A stretch of DNA of 64,000 bases from contig NC_133223.1 in NCBI RefSeq assembly GCF_040436345.1, forward strand, positions 27,188,910-27,252,909, written 5' to 3'. Both the position numbers and the translations under genes were made by a program. The stretch's first letter is position 1; each line of letters begins with the position of its first letter. Under the pieces are notes generated by a model. It was not told the DNA's origin and did not search any database. It saw only the letters and a program-made list of their open reading frames with translations. This document shows positions 42,485-53,900 of the stretch, one piece after another. This stretch comes from Pagrus major. Taxonomy: Eukaryota > Chordata > Actinopteri > Spariformes > Sparidae.

Positions 42485-43164
42485 ACACTGAGAAATAAAA
42501 GGAAAATTGGGTGAAGATTTAAAAAAAAACTTATGAGAACAGCTCCCCTTAACACAACAAATGACCATTGAACCTGTGGAACAAAGACCCAGAGCTTAAG
42601 AAAAGAAATAAGACTGTATGAAAAAGGAAAATGTGTTGAAGTACTTTATTAAAGAGGTCAAAAAAATAAAAATAAATCATGCTCAGCTTTAAATGTAAAA
42701 AGTCGTATGGTCAGCCCTTGGACCAACTTGCCGTTGAAGGCAAAGTCAGCCACAGGAACACATTTTTTCAGGGCCCTTTGTCATAGAAAGTATTAGCCCT
42801 CACAGCTTTTCACTCGTACTGCTAAAAGTGAAACAAACAGTTGGTAAATGCAAACAATATAAATCTCATGATAATCATAACTTCTGTGTTGCTTACCCAA
42901 GTATACTTTTCTGTGAGCAGATGAGCATCCAAACAGAGCTTTTTCAGAACTTAACTGTCCGATCTTGAATCGTCATTTATCATGCTCATCATACAAAATC
43001 AATTCTGCTCCTTTAGTTCCAAGTTTTTATGATTACACGGATTATCAACTGATGAGGATGCTGACTTTTTGCGAGGGACTTGTAGCTTTTTGACCTCAGT
43101 CAGTTAAATATGATATCGTGTATGTAGCAATGGCATTTTCAAGACATTATCTCAATCAAGAACT

Positions 43165-43240
43165 ACTTTTTTACAGAGAAGCGCAACATCAACACAACCA
43201 AGAAGCTGATTGTTGATAGTAGAAACAAGGAGGCAGAGTT
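43165..43240 (+). mobile_element. Possible LINE reverse-transcriptase scrap
   Basis: The + strand reads NINTTKKLIVDSRNK-like text just before the hairpin, which recalls the NxxKTKELIVDFR segment found downstream of the catalytic core in L2/Rex1-type LINEs. Only about 25 codons, so this is weak. A second scrap of the same type may lie at about 44170-44290 (TTHHIHSLFNQK). Confidence 0.35.
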
Positions 43241-43387
43241 TTTTGACCAACTCTCATCTGCACTAGACAAGTGACTGATTTTCAGTGTCCACAACATCCC
43301 CCTCAGTCCCACCGATGCTGACAGAGGTGTGTGTCATGGACACTGAAAATCAGTCACTTGTCTAGTGCAGATGAGAGTTGGTCAAAA
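43241..43387. repeat. Perfect 51-bp inverted repeat
   Basis: Arms 43241-43291 and 43337-43387 are exact reverse complements over 51 bp, around a 45-bp loop. No mismatch was found when read base by base. The lack of decay points to a recent origin. Confidence 0.95.
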
Positions 43388-44726
43388 CACCAAGTTTGAC
43401 ACAGTATTTCTTTTCTAGAAGTTCTTTATTGCTTGCAAGCAATAATTGTAGCAGTTACATGATTACATGTGATCTCACTCAAAACAACATTCCCATCATC
43501 TCCCCATCCACCTCAGGATAAACATAAAACTTCCTATACACTTCAACCATTGTTGTGTGTCCTATATCTACCTATGTTGTGCGCCATACATCAACCTATT
43601 CTCAGAACACAAATACACAGAAGAGGCTTCACAAACCCCCTTCAGGATGAACTCCTTAACTGAGTTCCTGTTATGTTAGTTTTCATGGCACACTATACCA
43701 TATACAATACACAAATACATCCATTCATACTATGCAACCAGATGATTATCATAAGACAGAGCTCATGTCTGAAGCCAACAGACACAAGATTTCACTTCAC
43801 ATAAATAATAATGTTGTATCTATATTGTTAAGTTTCATATGTAAGAACAAAATATCAAAATAGTGAGGGACATATGAGAATTTCCCTCACAGGGAACAGT
43901 TTAAGGCTCATGGAAATTAATATAACAGAGGAACTGTTTTGGGCATCACATATTTTCCTGATTAAGAAAACCCAGAATAGACTGTACTTGACATATTAAT
44001 TCAGCCTTCTTAATTTTCTTTGACAAGTTCTTGTTAACTTTTACAGAGGAGCAATAGAAAACATCCTGACAGGAAACATCACAAAATGGCATGGGATGTG
44101 AGCGGCCCAGAACAGGTGGGCTATGCAGCAGGTGGTTTAAGTTGCAGGACATAATTAGTACCCCTCTACTGAGCATCAGTGAGCCGAAAGGACATTAAGA
44201 TACAACACCCACCACATCCACAGTCTGTTCAACCAAAAGATACAGAAGTATCAGCTGCCGCACCGCCAGACTACAGGCCAACTTCTCTCCTCAGGTATTA
44301 AAATGTATTCAGCCATTCATATAAGTGTATTATTTGTTATGTTATATAAAATGTACTACAACTATCGTTTTGTTATACAATCTTGGTTGTGTGCCCTTGA
44401 AACCTTGATGATGCTTTGCGGTGAAGATTGTCAGTTGTCATTTAGCAGCATTACATAAAACTTCCAAAGTGTGGAGTACTCTAGTTATACAGGAACATAC
44501 ATTATAATTAATGGGTGTTCTGTAGATGTTGAGCTCATTTATGCAGTGTTCAAAAGATACGGAAAATCAGAGCAATGCTAAACGGTCAGTGTTTAGTAAC
44601 GAGGCTGCAGCTGCACACGACTTCCATGAAGGTACGAGGGCCCATTCAAGGCTGCTTGCAGCTTTAATTAGTTCAGTCAATGGATTTGTGTCAATTGAGT
44701 GTGTACCATATCTGATTTGATGTTAC

Positions 44727-44855
44727 AGGGATACAGGAGCTAGTAGTTTATTGTCAATGCCATACGGCCATTAATAGCCTATAATATGCCAAATAATCCT
44801 TCTTACGTTTTAAATTGGAGAATTCTGCTCTCCAAGTGTAATTTAAAATGTTTGT
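44727..44855 (+). promoter_or_regulatory. Orphan OR upstream block, no gene
   Basis: GGAGCTAGTAGTTTATTGTC through TTCTGCTCTCCAAGTG is a diverged copy of the block before OR-13 (46081-46205). No GATTGG, TATA-like box or OR follows; instead the text enters sequence normally found 550-600 bp downstream of an OR stop (compare 47900 onward). A receptor appears to have been deleted here. Confidence 0.6.
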
Positions 44856-45357
44856 TTTTTAAAAAAGTCACTTTGACACAGTTTTTCAACTATTAAGAAA
44901 TTGGCTACTTAGCGAACAAGCTACAATAAAATCTGTTAACGGCAACAAGTCATCTGAACTGGCTGTAAATTGACGATCACTAGTGAGAAGTGACAATCCT
45001 GTTTTTATCTGTCTCTGTGTGTAATTAAGCATTGTTTCAAATATTATTAACAATTCTGAGTGGTACACCTGCATTTGAGTCACATAAGCTAGTCTGGACG
45101 TGACACCATGACTTCAGCTCTTTATAGAACATGCTGATGCCGACTCAGTAGGCCTATACTTCCATCTACGTACTTCAAGTACTTTGCTCTGGGATTGACT
45201 GTTAGCTAAGCATGTATACATGCAGTTTCCATTGATAATTGTGACAGACTTACCAGCTGGAATTTGTTGTACTTTTGAAGACAATGGGTGTTAAACTTTG
45301 GACAGAAAAAAAACATGAACAGTTGATCATTTTTAATTAGTAACTGATTTTATTAGC

Positions 45358-45379
45358 AGCTAGCTAGCTAGCTAGCTAA
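45358..45379. repeat. GCTA tetranucleotide repeat
   Basis: Five GCTA units. Related tracts at 48364-48382 and 57705-57724 lie at the matching place in the units after OR-13 and OR-15. Confidence 0.9.
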
Positions 45380-46097
45380 CATTTACTCTAAGTTGGTTGA
45401 AAACATTGTCTCTAGTTAAGTTTTGTTGTTAACTCATATGAAACCTTGCAAGGGTCCTGTACGCATGTGTGCATTGATATGGATTTAGACAAACGTTAGA
45501 CAGCAAACCAGATATCATTGTAGTGGATTAAAGCAGAGTGGAAAAATTAGGTGAGGCTGACAGCGCAACAGTGTTCCAAAGTTAAGATACAAACAGCTTT
45601 TAATAGAATAATTGCATAGAATAATATAATGTAATATGTTTTAATCCATTCTTTTTAAAGAACTGGTCAAAAACTGACGCTGTGGGACTGTAGGACGGGT
45701 TGGCTGCCATCCCAAAGCATCAGTTTGTGACAAATTGAGATTGAGACTTAAAAATCGGTATTTTTTTTTACAAATACGACCTTTAAAAACTACGACGTCT
45801 CTACAGCAACATATTACCATGCCTATTCTTTTTCAGTTGAACGATTTAGTTACACTATTTGTTTTTCATGTAGCGCCCCAAAGGTGTTGTCCCTCTGTCC
45901 TACTGCATACATTACTCCACGTTTCTTAGCATCCTGTTGTTTCTCATATGTTTCTGCATTTCCTCTTTTAAATGTGAAATTCTGCAGTGCACGATAGGAG
46001 ATGTGTATTAGACTAATAAGAGCAAAATGTAGACAGGCCACACAACAGGCCGCTCTTAAACATCTTTGTGAAACCAGAGTGAGGAGCTAGTTTATTG

Positions 46098-46275
46098 TCA
46101 AAGCCTTTATAGCATAAATAGCATACAGTGTAACAAATAAATCATTTTCCAAGTGATGAAAATTATACATTTAATGGTTCAAGAGTTCTGCTCTCCAAGT
46201 GCCATAAAGGTCTATATTGTTATTTTCATGCGCTGCTTTTACAGTAGATTGCATCATTCTGAAAATAAGAGGATT
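46098..46275 (+). promoter_or_regulatory. Conserved upstream block of OR-13
   Basis: Copy of the block at 26988-27164. Confidence 0.45.
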
Positions 46276-46335
46276 GATTGGCTGGTTTGATTTCTAAGCA
46301 TGTGTGTCGATGTAGTCAGACAAGATATTAAAAAG
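46276..46335 (+). promoter_or_regulatory. Candidate OR-13 promoter
   Basis: GATTGG at 46276-46281 and ATATTAAAAAG at 46325-46335, 67 bp before the ATG. Confidence 0.55.
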
Positions 46336-46402
46336 TGAGGAGAGAGAGCAGACACTGTGAGGGACAGAGTTACCCTTCACAGGAACAACAAGTTTTCTAA
46401 CC

Positions 46403-47335
46403 ATGATGGATAATGTTTCTCAAATAACAATGTTTTTTCTTTCAGGTTTAAATGAAACAAATAACCACAGATTTACTCTCTTCTTTCTCACTTTACTGTG
46501 CTACTGTGTAATTTTGCTGGTAAATACTTCTGTTATTGTGACCATCATCATGGATAAAAACCTGCATGAACCAATGTATATTTTAGTATGTACTTTTTGC
46601 ATGAATGGACTTTATGGGACAACAGGTGTCTACCCCAAGTTTCTCTGGGATCTGCTTTCTCCTGTTCATGTTATCTCTTATTCTGGATGTCTTGTTCAGG
46701 CTCAAGTAATTATCTCATTTGTCTGCAGTGATCTGTCTATTCTTTCTGTCATGGCATATGACAGATATGTGGCTATATGTCGACCACTGCAGTACCACTC
46801 TGTCATGTCAAAGCAAAGACTCATTACATTAGTCTGTTACTCTTGGCTTATGCCTTTTTTCATTGTAGCCACAAATATGTTTTTAACATCTGGATTAAGG
46901 TTATGCAGCCCATATATCACCGGATTTTTTTGTGTGAATTGGACGATTGTTAAACTTGCTTGTTTCCCAGCTGAAACTGCTGTTAACAACATAGTTGCAT
47001 ACATTATGATAATCATTTATTTATTTCATGGTATATTCATAGTACTATCCTACATGTATCTCATTAAAACATGTGAAAATTCTATAGAGAACAAGGCAAA
47101 ATTCATGCAAACATGTGTGCCACATTTAATCTCCTTATTCACTTTCCTTGCAAGTCTGCTTTTTAATGTGATTATTTTGCGATTTGGTTCAAAAGCTTTG
47201 CCTCAAACCTTTAAAAACTTTGTTGCAATTGAAATTCTTGTCACACCTCCCTTAATAAATCCATTAATTTATGGGTTCAAATTGACCAAAATTCGAAACA
47301 GAGTTCTGGGTGTTCTTACTTTAAAATTTAAATGA
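46403..47335 (+). CDS. OR-13, odorant receptor, 310 aa
   Basis: Complete receptor of the late trio OR-13 to OR-15. N4-V-S and N17-E-T sequons. The first extracellular loop has V76 in place of F (TTGVYPKFL), seen in no other member. CRPLQYH replaces CRPLEYH, shared with OR-15 only. Helix 4 and loop 2 (WLMPFFIVATNMFLTSGLRLCSPYITGFFCVNWTIV) are identical to OR-15, but helix 6 is not: LISLFTFLASLLFNVIILRF here. It reads VTPPLINPLIYG, with T where all others have I. No AATAAA within 100 bp of the stop. The gene and 1.5 kb of its downstream flank are a recent duplicate of the OR-15 region. Confidence 0.96.
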   Translation: MMDNVSQITMFFLSGLNETNNHRFTLFFLTLLCYCVILLVNTSVIVTIIMDKNLHEPMYILVCTFCMNGLYGTTGVYPKFLWDLLSPVHVISYSGCLVQAQVIISFVCSDLSILSVMAYDRYVAICRPLQYHSVMSKQRLITLVCYSWLMPFFIVATNMFLTSGLRLCSPYITGFFCVNWTIVKLACFPAETAVNNIVAYIMIIIYLFHGIFIVLSYMYLIKTCENSIENKAKFMQTCVPHLISLFTFLASLLFNVIILRFGSKALPQTFKNFVAIEILVTPPLINPLIYGFKLTKIRNRVLGVLTLKFK

Positions 47336-48363
47336 CTTTGAGGAAACTTAAAGTCCTATGTCTGATGGTCTTCCCTAAATTTGCACTGTTTAACCAGCTG
47401 TTTGCTGTGGCTGTTGGAGTTACATGTAATATTGTCAAGAGTTTTTGCACATTCAGCAAACATGAGCTTGTTAATCCTTGAAGAATGTATTTTTAGCTGA
47501 AAGTTTAATTTCATATTAAATTTTCATTTAATTTGCATTGATTTTAGGGAAGGGGAATTTAGATTTAGGGTGCTGAATCATATGGATCTTATCTTATTTG
47601 GTGACGCTGTGAAAATGATGATGATTAGATGTTGTGCTCTGTTTTAGCTTTATTTTGAATATTCACATTATTCACATTTAGCCATTGGGCTACTCAGTTG
47701 TATAGTGATTCCTGTTGTTGAACATCTCAGTTAATTCATGCAAAAAAAAATTTCATGACATTTTTAATTGTCATTTATCATGCTGTACTGTGTGCAATGA
47801 TGTGTCTACATGTATTTAAACTGCAGTACAAAAACAATCCTGCTCCTTTATTTCTAGAGACAAGACCTTTTCTCGATCAAGAAATTATTTTTTACAGAGA
47901 AGTCTTTTGTTTTTTTTAAATCGCCTTGACACAGTTTTCAACTATTAAGAAATGGTCTACTTAGTGAGCAAGCTACAATAAAAATCTGTCAACGGCAAAA
48001 GCAACAAGTCATCTGAACTGGCTGTAGACTGATGATCACTGTCGAGAAGTGACGATCCTGTTTTTATCTATCTCTGTGTGTAATTAAGCATTGTTTCAAA
48101 TATTATTAACAATTCTGAGTGATAAACCTGCATTAGACTTACATAAGCTAGTCTGGACGTGACGCCATGACTATGAATATCCAGTCCTTTGCTCTCAGAT
48201 TGACTGTTAGCTAAGCATGTATGCATGCAGTTTCCACTGATAATTGTGACAAACTTACCAGTTGGAATTTGTTGTACTTTTGAAGACAATGGGTGTTACA
48301 CTTTGGACAGAAAATAAACATGAGCAGTTGCTCATTATTAATCAGCAACTGATTTAATTAGCA

Positions 48364-48382
48364 GCTAGCTAGCTAGCTAGCT
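48364..48382. repeat. GCTA tetranucleotide repeat
   Basis: Counterpart of 45358-45379 in the OR-13 unit. Confidence 0.9.
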
Positions 48383-48721
48383 GACATACTCTGAGTTGGT
48401 AGAAAACATTGTCACTAGTTGAGTTTTTGATGTTGACTCATATGAAACCTTGCAAGGGTCTTGTATGCATGTATTCATTGATATGGATTCAAGCAGAAGG
48501 CAAGCAAACCGCATGTCATTTTAGTGGATAAGAGCAGATTGGTAAAATTAGGTGAGGCCGGCAGTGTCAACGGGCAACATTTATGGTGGACAGCCTTGCC
48601 ATCCAAAGTTAAAATATAAAAAGCTATTAATAGAATAATTACATGAAATAATATTATATACTATGTTTTAATCCATTCTTTTTAAAGGACCTATTTGTAA
48701 GAAAAGTTGATTTTTGAGTCT

Positions 48722-51720
48722 TGTGTTGCAATTTCAGGAATACTCCCCCTGGTGGTACATTTGAGTCATGTAGGCTGTAGATTTTGTACTTCTGATCCTC
48801 AGAAGTAGAAATTAGACAGGAAGTGACATTTAGTTGTTTATCAGTTCAAAGTTGGTCACATTGCATTCATGAAGCCTAGACAATCTACTGCCACCATTTG
48901 TGTACCTTCTTTTAGACGGAACCATCCGTGAGTTTTACAATTTAGGAGTGTGTTTTGTTCATATCAAGTGATTATTTGAATGAGTTATATCAACTATTTT
49001 GCAAAGTATGCAAGCAAAGTTTTAGTTAATGGTAGCACGCATGTTGAATATATAGCACCTAATTACAGCTAATATTTACCTTTTGTACTTATTCTTTTTT
49101 AAAAGATGATAGATTATTGTGCTTAACATGGTTAAATAGGAAAGAAAAATTCTGCTTTAAGAAACGTATCCTAAGCTTATCTGTACTTACCCTCTCATTT
49201 ACCTGTATGTTGTAATTGTAGGAGATACACTAATAATAAATGTAATTTATTAATCACTGGCGATTAATAAAACACTCGTTAATGGGGCACCACCTCCGTT
49301 GTTTTGTCTATTTGAATAATCCGGAGGTAATTAATCAAATTCGACTGGACAAGGTTAACTTGTATCAATTCTAATCAATTTCAGATCAATTTATTCAATC
49401 TCATAAATGAAGTAGTGAATTCTACACATATCCATCGGTTCTCCACATTAAAAACAAACCTGCACAGACAACGACATACGGTTAAATATGTTTATTGACT
49501 AAATAATTCAGGTTAAATAAAAGAAATGGCAATTTAAATGAATAACAACAGGTAACAGGAAATAATGAATAACTAAGTAATGGGTTATAAGTGAATATGG
49601 GCTGATGGTGAGATCATGAGTTAGGTTGAAGCATTTAAATATTACGGGAGTAACTTTAGATACTAACGAGACCCTAACCGAATTTCTCTTAAACTACAAG
49701 ATCAGAACCAGAGCCATATACACCATCTCATGTATCATGTGTGAATCCAGCTGTTGTGAGTGATGGAGAGCCTACTTTCTTAGCAGAGTTGCGGAGTCCG
49801 CGGCAGCGGATTCCCTCGGGTGATTTGCGGCTCTAGCTGGCAGTCCCGGTCCAATGGCCGAGGGTCAGCTCGTCCAGTATCAGTCGGTTGGGCACCTCGG
49901 TCCGCTGTCTTAGGAAGAGGGCCGCTGGTCCCGTACCGATCCGGTGCAGATCTTGGCTCAATGCCCAGCGGGATGGTACCGCTAGCGAGCGCTGGGGGCT
50001 TGTCAAAGAGTCTTTCGTTGGAAACCGCTTGCACGGTCTCGGACACAGCAGTTGCTGTAGTGTCGTGATGATGATTGTGATAAGGATGTTCTTCGTTTCT
50101 TCGAGTGGTTCTCAGGCTCTGACTTTGTAAACTAAATTTAACTTCTTGAATAAAATAACTGAGGATGATACGTTGATCAGGCGGATCTTCCGTTGTTAGT
50201 TAATGCAAGGTAATCTAAATTAAGTTCACTTCTTCAAAAGCAGGTTACGATACTTAACTGTATAAAACAAATTAAAACAGAACTTTGTTCTGGTACAAAC
50301 TTAATAAAAGAAGCTAATCAATACTGCGAAAAATATAAAAGTGAGAAAAATCAACGCGTGAGCACTTCTGCTGAGATCGCTGTCTTGGAGCGTGTTTCAA
50401 AGTAAAGAGCTTCAAAAATAAGTTACAAAAGAAAACTTTAAAACAAAAGAAAACTTAAACTAAAGAAAACTGAAAACTAAAACTGAACTTTAAACTCTAA
50501 AAAAAACTTAAAAACAAAACTGAACTCGAGAGACGTGATCTCTCTGTTTTATTATTTGCAAATCGAGGCGTGTCTGGGCGGGGCTTACTGGCTTTTGTCT
50601 CCAAGATTTAAACGTCACAAAACCGTACTTCACCTTTCACAGAATCTCACCATGGCTTAATAGATGTACTTTGTCTATCATGAAAAGGATTATGACGTGA
50701 TTAAAATCACGTATACATATTTCAGCTTAATACTTGTTAAAACAAAGACATATCAGAGTCATTTACTGGTTATAACCATGAACATATTAAACAGAATATT
50801 TCTCGTCCAACTGTACCAGGACTCACCATCAGGAGGTGCTGTGGTTCCACCGAACACAGGACAGATTAAACATTAAAACCTGATCTCAGTCAATCTTAAT
50901 CGTAGAGAAACGGGAAAAAGATCAGTTTTATGAACTTCTTTCACTGTTTCTTAATGTGTTAGAATTAAGAATGTGAGATACTGACTTAATGGTTAATTAG
51001 AAATGGTCTGAAATCTGGAAGAATACAGAGGCCATTTGAATGGAATGTCCCACAGATAGTGAGACCAGATGTGTCGTAAATAACAGAAGACAGAGTAATA
51101 GCATAGAACAACACGTCAGAAGGTGTCTGGTGTCCACTCTGGAGAGTGTGTTTGTGAATCAGAAGTCAGAGAGACAAAGAGAGGCATCAGACGTGCTACT
51201 TTATTAACACAGTCTCTGATGACCAGATAGCTCCGGTCCCTCCTGATGTGGAGAGAATAGGTGACTCCATGCTTACTCAGACTGACCTGTAAAGGAAGAA
51301 TTTATCTGTTTGGAGGGGAGAGAAAGTTCATTCACAGTTTAGGTTGTAAATTAATTAAAACTGGCCTCATTTGAAGTCTTTATGGTCCAGGAAAACACTG
51401 TCCTCTCTGCCAGGAGATAAGATGGCAGCCTGTAGCCTGTAAATCGTCTTCATCCATATGAAAGGAGTTAACAAGAACAACAGGGCCTCAATGTAATGCA
51501 GAGGCGATGGACATGTGTTCCTACATAATAATATCTGAAAAGGAAGAATATGGTGTTACGTATCAACGTACATTTTTTACTTGTTACTTACCTGCTTACC
51601 TGTACATGACCTTATACCTTGTGTCATATTACTTTTGTGTTTTCAGTTTTTTCACTTTGCCATATAAAAGCCAGCCAAATACAACACTCGACTGTTCCCT
51701 GAAGGAAATAGTATGATTAA
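48722..51720. mobile_element. Unclassified 3-kb insertion with 5-bp target duplication
   Basis: The unit after OR-14 reads uninterrupted GATTTTTGAGTCTCATTCCC at about 54968-54987. Here the same text is split, with AGTCT at 48717-48721 and again at 51721-51725, so a 2999-bp piece was inserted with a 5-bp duplication. Its first 90 bp also follow OR-15 (58070-58161) until cut by the BEL/Pao element. The interior is probably composite: A/T-rich, with a G/C-rich patch at 49790-50060 and CATATAAAAGCCAGCC near the right end. No gene or conserved domain was recognised, and no class is assigned. Confidence 0.6.
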
Positions 51721-52149
51721 AGTCTCATTCCCTTCTCGTCAAAACTGACGTGTGGGTTTGCAGGACAGGTCAGTTTTTGACGAATTCAGAGTGACACTTA
51801 AGATCTTTTTTTTTTAAATACTACCTTTAAAAGATACAACGTCACCACAGCAACATATTACCATGCCTGTTTTATTTTGCAGTTGAGCGATTTTGTTGGA
51901 CTGTTTTTCTGTGGCCATCCAGAAGGTGTTGTCCTTCTGTCCTACTGCGTATATTACTCCATTTTGCTTAGCATCCTGTTGGTCCTAGCGTGTTTCTGTA
52001 TTTCCTCTTTTAAATTTGAAATTCTGCAGTGTATGATAGGAGACATGTATTAGACTAATAACAGCAAAATTTAGACTGGCAACACAACAGGCCGCTCTTA
52101 AAACACATTTGTGAAATTGGAAATTGGAGCGAGGAGCTAGTTTACTGTC

Positions 52150-52325
52150 AATTCCTTTATAGCATAAATAGCCTACAGTGTGCCGAATAAATCATTTTCC
52201 AAGTTATGAAAATTATACATTTGAACATTGTTGGAGAATTCTGCTCCACAAGTGCCATAAAGTTCTATATTGTTATTTTCATGCGCTGCATTTACAGTAG
52301 ATTGCATCATCCTGAAAATAAGGGG
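52150..52325 (+). promoter_or_regulatory. Conserved upstream block of OR-14
   Basis: Copy of the block at 26988-27164, more diverged than the others. Confidence 0.45.
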
Positions 52326-52390
52326 ATTAATCGGCTGGTTTGATTTCTAAGCGTGTGTGTGTCGATGTAGTCAGACAAGATATTTAAAAG
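52326..52390 (+). promoter_or_regulatory. Candidate OR-14 promoter, CCAAT box changed
   Basis: The position of GATTGG reads AATCGG (about 52329-52334), so the inverted CCAAT box is lost. ATATTTAAAAG remains at 52380-52390, 67 bp before the ATG. Confidence 0.5.
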
Positions 52391-52457
52391 TGAGGAGAGA
52401 GAGCAGACACTGTGAGGGACAGAGTTACCCTTCACAGGAACACTAAGTTTTCTAACC

Positions 52458-53390
52458 ATGATGGATAATGTTTCTCAAATAACAATGTTTTTTCTTTCAG
52501 GTTTAAATGAAACAAATAACCACAGATTTACTCTCTTTTTTCTCACTTTACTGTGTTACTGTGTGATTTTGCTGGTAAATATTTCTGTTATTGTGACTAT
52601 CATCATGGATAAAAACCTGCATGAACCAATGTATATTTTAGTATGTACTTTATGCATGAATGCACTTTATGGGACGACAGGTTTCTACCCCAAGTTTCTC
52701 TGGGATCTGCTTTCTCCTGTTCATGTTATCTCTTATTCTGGATGCCTTGTTCAGGCTCAAATAATTGCCTCATTTGCCTGCGCTGATCTGTCTATTCTTT
52801 CAGTCATGGCATATGACAGATATGTGGCTATGTGTCGACCACTGGAGTACCACTCTGTCATGTCAAGGCAAAGACTCATTGCATTTGTCTATTTCTCTTG
52901 GCTAACACCTTTTTTTATTGTAGCTGCAAATATGTTTCTAACATCTAGATTAAAGTTATGCAGCCCATATATCTCCAGATTGTTTTGTGTGAATTGGACG
53001 ATTGTTAAACTTGCTTGTTTCCCAGCTGAAACTGTTGTTAACAGTATAGGGACGTACATAACAATGATCATTTACTTATTTCATGGTTTATTCATAGTTC
53101 TTTCCTACATGTATCTCATTAAAACATGTGCAGATTCTATAGAAAATAGGGCAAAGTTCATGCAAACATGTGTGCCACATTTAACCTCCTTACTCATTTT
53201 TCTTGTAAGTATACTTTTTGATGTAATGATTATTCGATTTGGTTCAAAAGATTTCCCTCAAACCTTTAAAAACTTTGGTGCAATAGAAATTCTTGTCATA
53301 CCTCCCTTAATGAATCCATTAATTTACGGTCTCAAATTGACCAAAATTCGAAACAGAATTCTGGTTGTTCTTACGTTAAAAACTAAATGA
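52458..53390 (+). CDS. OR-14, odorant receptor, 310 aa
   Basis: Complete receptor. N4-V-S and N17-E-T sequons. The DRY region reads MAYDRYVAMCRPLEYH, with M in place of I, and the second loop has MSRQRL in place of MSKQRL. Helix 4 is AFVYFSWLTPFFIVAANMFLTS; the usual C145 is Y. Loop 2 continues SPYISRLFCVNWTIV; helix 5 reads IGTYITMIIYLFHGLFIVLSYMY; helix 6 FLVSILFDVMIIRF; helix 7 FGAIEILVIPPLMNPLIYGLKL. It shares FFIVAxNMFLTS and TIVKLACFPAET with OR-13 and OR-15 but keeps the SRLKL of the older genes. No poly(A) signal close to the stop. Confidence 0.96.
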   Translation: MMDNVSQITMFFLSGLNETNNHRFTLFFLTLLCYCVILLVNISVIVTIIMDKNLHEPMYILVCTLCMNALYGTTGFYPKFLWDLLSPVHVISYSGCLVQAQIIASFACADLSILSVMAYDRYVAMCRPLEYHSVMSRQRLIAFVYFSWLTPFFIVAANMFLTSRLKLCSPYISRLFCVNWTIVKLACFPAETVVNSIGTYITMIIYLFHGLFIVLSYMYLIKTCADSIENRAKFMQTCVPHLTSLLIFLVSILFDVMIIRFGSKDFPQTFKNFGAIEILVIPPLMNPLIYGLKLTKIRNRILVVLTLKTK

Positions 53391-53864
53391 CTTCTGTGTT
53401 ATATATTAAGGAAACTTACATTCCTATGTCTGATGTTCTTCCTTAAATTTGCACTGTTTAACCAGCTGTTTGCTGTGGCTGTTAGAGTTACATGTAATAT
53501 GCTCAAGAGTGTTTGCACATTTAGCAAAAGTGAGCTTGTTAATCCTTGCAGAATGTATTTTTAGCTGAACGTTTTAATTTCATTTAACTGAAATTAGCAT
53601 TGATTTTTGGGAATAGGACTTTTTTTAGATTCAGGGTGCTGAATCATATGTATCGCTATCTCATTTGGTGACGCTTTTAAAATTATGATGATTAGGTGTT
53701 GTGCTCTTTATTAGCTTTATTTTGAATATTCACATTATTCACATTTAGCCAATGGTCTACTCAGTTGTATAGTGATTCCTGTTGTAGAACATGTGTGTGC
53801 ACGTCTCAGGTAATTCCTGCAAAAAGTTTGATATGTCATTATTAAATTGTCATTCATCATCATC

Positions 53865-53900
53865 ATTCATCATTGTTAATTCATCATTCATCATGCTGTA
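53865..53900. repeat. CATCATT-rich simple repeat
   Basis: Imperfect run of CATCATTCATCATT units, absent from the matching place after OR-13 and shorter after OR-15. Confidence 0.75.

Larger units (their letters stand above)
41816..46402. other. Long spacer OR-12 to OR-13
   Basis: A 4.6-kb mosaic. It holds a small inverted-repeat element (42332-42484), a possible LINE scrap and a perfect hairpin (43241-43387), an unmatched stretch 43390-44160 with no recognised gene, a second possible LINE scrap (about 44170-44290), an orphan upstream block (about 44727-44855), then a stretch 44860-46080 that recurs after OR-13, OR-14 and OR-15, and the OR-13 upstream block. Confidence 0.65.
47336..52457. other. 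Spacer OR-13 to OR-14
   Basis: Bases 47336-48721 are spacer shared with OR-14 and OR-15, including the GCTA tract at 48364. A 3-kb insertion follows (48722-51720), then 51721-52457 resumes the shared spacer (compare 54968-55723) and holds the OR-14 upstream block. Confidence 0.7.

Noticed and set aside
49780-50068. Overlapping open frames in the G/C-rich patch of the 3-kb insertion
   Set aside because: Frames are short on both strands, with no recognisable domain; they follow from base composition.
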